DNA of 17,337 bases from assembly GCA_002385675.1 (NCBI GenBank), contig DGDY01000199.1, positions 1-17,337 on the forward strand, in the 5' to 3' direction. Within the stretch, counting starts at the first letter, position 1; each line of letters starts with the position of its first letter. Below the pieces are notes generated by a model, which ran no database searches, was not told where the DNA came from, and was given only the letters and a program-made list of their open reading frames with translations. Of the stretch, positions 15,442 to 17,337 are shown piece by piece. The DNA is from Anaerolineales bacterium UBA3940. GTDB taxonomy: Bacteria; Chloroflexota; Anaerolineae; Aggregatilineales; UBA3940. The position numbers were made by a program, and so were the translations under genes.

Positions 15442-15906
15442 CAGCTGCTAGTCCTCAGGCTAACACGCAGATCTGGAACGTGATTTGGTTAAAGGTTGTT
15501 ACTCTTCTAGCGACTGGATTGCCAGTGCTAGGTTTCAGTGGAAAAGGATACAGCTTTGGTTGGAAGGTATAAGGCCGGCAGCGATGCGATTCTGCTCTCT
15601 ACGAACTATCATCCATAACGCTACGGACGAGGCTATGCACATATTTTCAATGAATGCACACATGACCAGTATAGGAAAGGAAGCGTGGATTGTCAATCCC
15701 CATTTGCCGCTTTGGCGGCCCTTCCGCCACAACATTTTAGGTTGTTTTTACTACATCACCACGGCTGGTACGGTATAGTGAATACACGCGGCCTTCCTCC
15801 GGGAGTGTCTGCTGCCGGCATGCCGGGCTGCTCTGGCAGCAGGCGGGCAGGGTGCCGCATGGATGGTCATCGTGATGTTAGATTTAGGTGAAGACGAGGC
15901 TTTGGT
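15442..15906. other. Intergenic region upstream of ftsH
   Basis: About 465 bp have no convincing gene and are visibly AT-richer than the flanks. They contain a 13-bp palindrome, GGATTGTCAATCC (15687-15699). Two overlapping, mutually exclusive small stems follow: GCCGC-TTTG-GCGGC (15706-15719) and GGCGG-CCCTT-CCGCC (15714-15728). A TATAGT hexamer (15774-15779) could be a -10 for ftsH, though no good -35 fits. A 66-residue minus-strand ORF here does not look real. Confidence 0.5.
15809..15842 (+). promoter_or_regulatory. Inverted repeats in the ftsH 5' region
   Basis: CTGCTGCC (15809-15816) and GGCAGCAG (15835-15842) form an 8-bp stem. An alternative perfect 12-bp palindrome, CCGGCATGCCGG (15815-15826), overlaps its first arm. 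It is placed 65 bp before the ftsH start, in the likely untranslated leader. The role is unknown; a DNA-binding site or a structured leader are both possible. Confidence 0.35.
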
Positions 15907-17337
15907 ATGAATCGAAATCGTGACTCTGGGCGTCAGGGCCCATCGGAACCCGGCGTTGGCGGGGCGATGCCCGGTGGCGGGCTCTGGCGCATTTTAATCT
16001 GGGTGCTGCTTATTGGGCTGGTCGCTCCCTGGCTGTGGAACCTTCTCGGCTCCGGCGCCAGTGCGTCCGAGGTCAGCTACAGTTCCTTCCGCGAGCAGCT
16101 TGAGGCGGGCAACATCGTGTCGGTCACGATCTCCGGTGAGGAGATCATGGGCCGATTCGAGGAGCCGGTCGCAAAGGAGATGCCGACCGGCGAGATGACG
16201 GAAGTGTCGGAGTTCGTCACGTACGTGCCCTCGGTGGGCGACGACGAACTGATGCCCCTGCTCGTCGAGCAGGGCGTTGTAGTTACGACCGAGCCGGCCA
16301 ACGGCTTCCCCTGGGGGGTGATTCTGCTGAATGCACTCCCGCTGCTTTTGCTGCTCGGGCTGGGGTACATGTTCCTCAACCGTTCGAGCCGGCAGGGGCA
16401 GAGCCTGTTCAATATGGGGCAGAATCGCGCCAAGCTGTACCACCGCAGCCAGGAGGCGACCACCTTCGATGATGTTGCCGGGGCCTACGGCGCAAAGACC
16501 GAACTCGAAGAGGTGATCCAGTTCCTGAAGAGCCCCGGGCGTTTCGAGCGGCTCGGCGGGGAGATCCCGCGCGGGGTGCTGCTGGTTGGGCCGCCGGGCA
16601 CGGGCAAGACGCTGCTCGCGCGCGCCGTCGCGGGGGAGGCGGGCGTGCCGTTCTTCAGCATCAGCGGCTCCGACTTCATGGAGATGTTCGTCGGCGTCGG
16701 CGCGTCCCGCGTGCGTGAGCTGTTCAACGACGCCAAGAAGGTGTCGCCGTCCATCATCTTCATCGATGAGCTGGACTCGATCGGGCGGCGACGCGGCGCG
16801 GGTGTCGGCGGCGGGCACGACGAGCGCGAGCAGACGCTGAACCAGCTTTTGTCGGAGATGGACGGGTTTGAGCCGAACGAGAACGTGATCGTCATGGCGG
16901 CGACCAACCGCCCCGACATTCTCGACCCGGCGCTACTGCGGCCCGGTCGCTTTGACCGGCAGATCACGGTCGACCTGCCGACCGCCAAGAGCCGTGAGGA
17001 GATCCTCGCGATCCACGCGCGCAACAAGCCGCTCGCTGACGACGTGGACCTTGCCAAGATCGCGCGGGGCACGCCGGGCTTCAGCGGTGCGGACCTGCGC
17101 AACCTGCTGAACGAGGCGGCGCTGCTCGCCGCACGCGAGGGCAAGTCAGAGATCTACAGCGCGGACATCGACGAGGCGCGTGACAAGGTGATGATGGGGC
17201 TTGAGCGCGAGAACCTCGCGCCGACCGACGAGGAGCTTAAGCTGCTGGCCTATCACGAGGCAGGGCATGCCCTTGTCGCTGCCGTCATCCCCGAGGCGGA
17301 CCCGATCCACAAGGTGACGACTTGTCTCTTTTACACA
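15907..17337 (+). CDS. ftsH: FtsH ATP-dependent zinc metalloprotease (3' end cut by window)
   Basis: This membrane-anchored AAA+ protease degrades misassembled membrane proteins and short-lived regulators. The ATG at 15907 has GAGG 7 nt upstream. Two transmembrane helices (about 27-47 and 137-157) flank a short extracytoplasmic domain. The AAA module has Walker A GPPGTGKT (228-235), Walker B IIFIDE (283-288) and the second region of homology [19 protein letters not shown] (333-351). The zinc-binding HEAGH is at 450-454. The frame is open for 477 codons, but the last residues read [10 protein letters not shown] where FtsH should read HKVTIIPRG. That change coincides with adapter-like sequence, so the true gene is cut at about 17320. 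It is divergent from the glycerol cluster and functionally unrelated to it. Confidence 0.95.
   Translation, partial: MNRNRDSGRQGPSEPGVGGAMPGGGLWRILIWVLLIGLVAPWLWNLLGSGASASEVSYSSFREQLEAGNIVSVTISGEEIMGRFEEPVAKEMPTGEMTEVSEFVTYVPSVGDDELMPLLVEQGVVVTTEPANGFPWGVILLNALPLLLLLGLGYMFLNRSSRQGQSLFNMGQNRAKLYHRSQEATTFDDVAGAYGAKTELEEVIQFLKSPGRFERLGGEIPRGVLLVGPPGTGKTLLARAVAGEAGVPFFSISGSDFMEMFVGVGASRVRELFNDAKKVSPSIIFIDELDSIGRRRGAGVGGGHDEREQTLNQLLSEMDGFEPNENVIVMAATNRPDILDPALLRPGRFDRQITVDLPTAKSREEILAIHARNKPLADDVDLAKIARGTPGFSGADLRNLLNEAALLAAREGKSEIYSADIDEARDKVMMGLERENLAPTDEELKLLAYHEAGHALVAAVIPEADPIHKVTTCLFYT
17321..17337 (+). other. Probable Tn5/Nextera adapter residue at the contig end
   Basis: The final bases CTTGTCTCTTTTACACA match the Tn5 mosaic-end adapter CTGTCTCTTATACACA except for one extra T and one A-to-T change. 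The match begins exactly where the FtsH reading departs from its conserved sequence. These bases are likely a sequencing artefact, not genome. Confidence 0.75.

Noticed and set aside
15535..15735. A 66-codon minus-strand ORF
   Set aside because: No ribosome site, no recognisable family, AT-rich sequence and palindromes within it suggest non-coding DNA.
15994..16818. A 274-codon minus-strand ORF
   Set aside because: It is antisense to ftsH, which carries transmembrane helices, Walker motifs and HEAGH in the plus frame.

Overview
The window is GC-rich bacterial chromosome with strongly GC-biased third codon positions. I see no phage, IS, CRISPR or tRNA content. The gene mix is a Rv1855c-type luciferase-like oxidoreductase, a DUF389 membrane protein, a DUF2231-Rieske fusion, a menaquinone-type Sdh-like module and a dihydroxyacetone PTS without sugar permeases. 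Together with a GGGGTGAGGG-type palindromic repeat this suggests a Chloroflexota-like or other deep-branching Gram-positive-type bacterium; that is an inference from gene content only.

Layout. Positions 1-245 are non-coding and hold a compound palindromic repeat. Then come, all on the minus strand, an LLM-class F420-type oxidoreductase (246-1127), a DUF389 membrane protein (1151-2167), a YtxH-like protein (2275-2565) and a DUF2231/Rieske protein (2616-3518). A clear intrinsic terminator at 3714-3759 marks the downstream end of a long co-directional minus-strand cluster that runs from 15101 down to 3790. In transcription order it is glpF, dhaK, dhaL, glpK, a GlpA-type glycerol-3-phosphate dehydrogenase, SdhB-like, SdhC-like and SdhD-like subunits, a zinc-ribbon methyltransferase, dhaM, ptsH (HPr), a SorC-family regulator and ptsI (Enzyme I). 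Upstream of glpF lie a second terminator (15214-15255), a 58-codon ORF that may be a gene remnant, an AT-richer gap, and then ftsH on the plus strand (15907 to the window end).

How the genes work together. GlpF admits glycerol, GlpK makes glycerol-3-phosphate, and the GlpA-like flavoprotein oxidises it to DHAP. The cluster has no GlpB, GlpC or sdhA. Instead the GlpA-like gene is followed directly by a complex-II-type iron-sulfur subunit and two heme/quinone membrane anchors. The most interesting proposal is therefore a hybrid glycerol-3-phosphate:quinone oxidoreductase built on a complex II chassis. In parallel, Enzyme I, HPr, DhaM and DhaL/DhaK form a complete PEP-driven phosphorelay that phosphorylates dihydroxyacetone, also to DHAP. 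The SorC-type regulator probably senses a phosphorylated triose or related ligand and controls the cluster. A pair of 28-bp direct repeats in front of dhaK is a candidate operator.

The last 17 bases look like a corrupted Tn5/Nextera adapter rather than genome, so ftsH is cut by the contig end.
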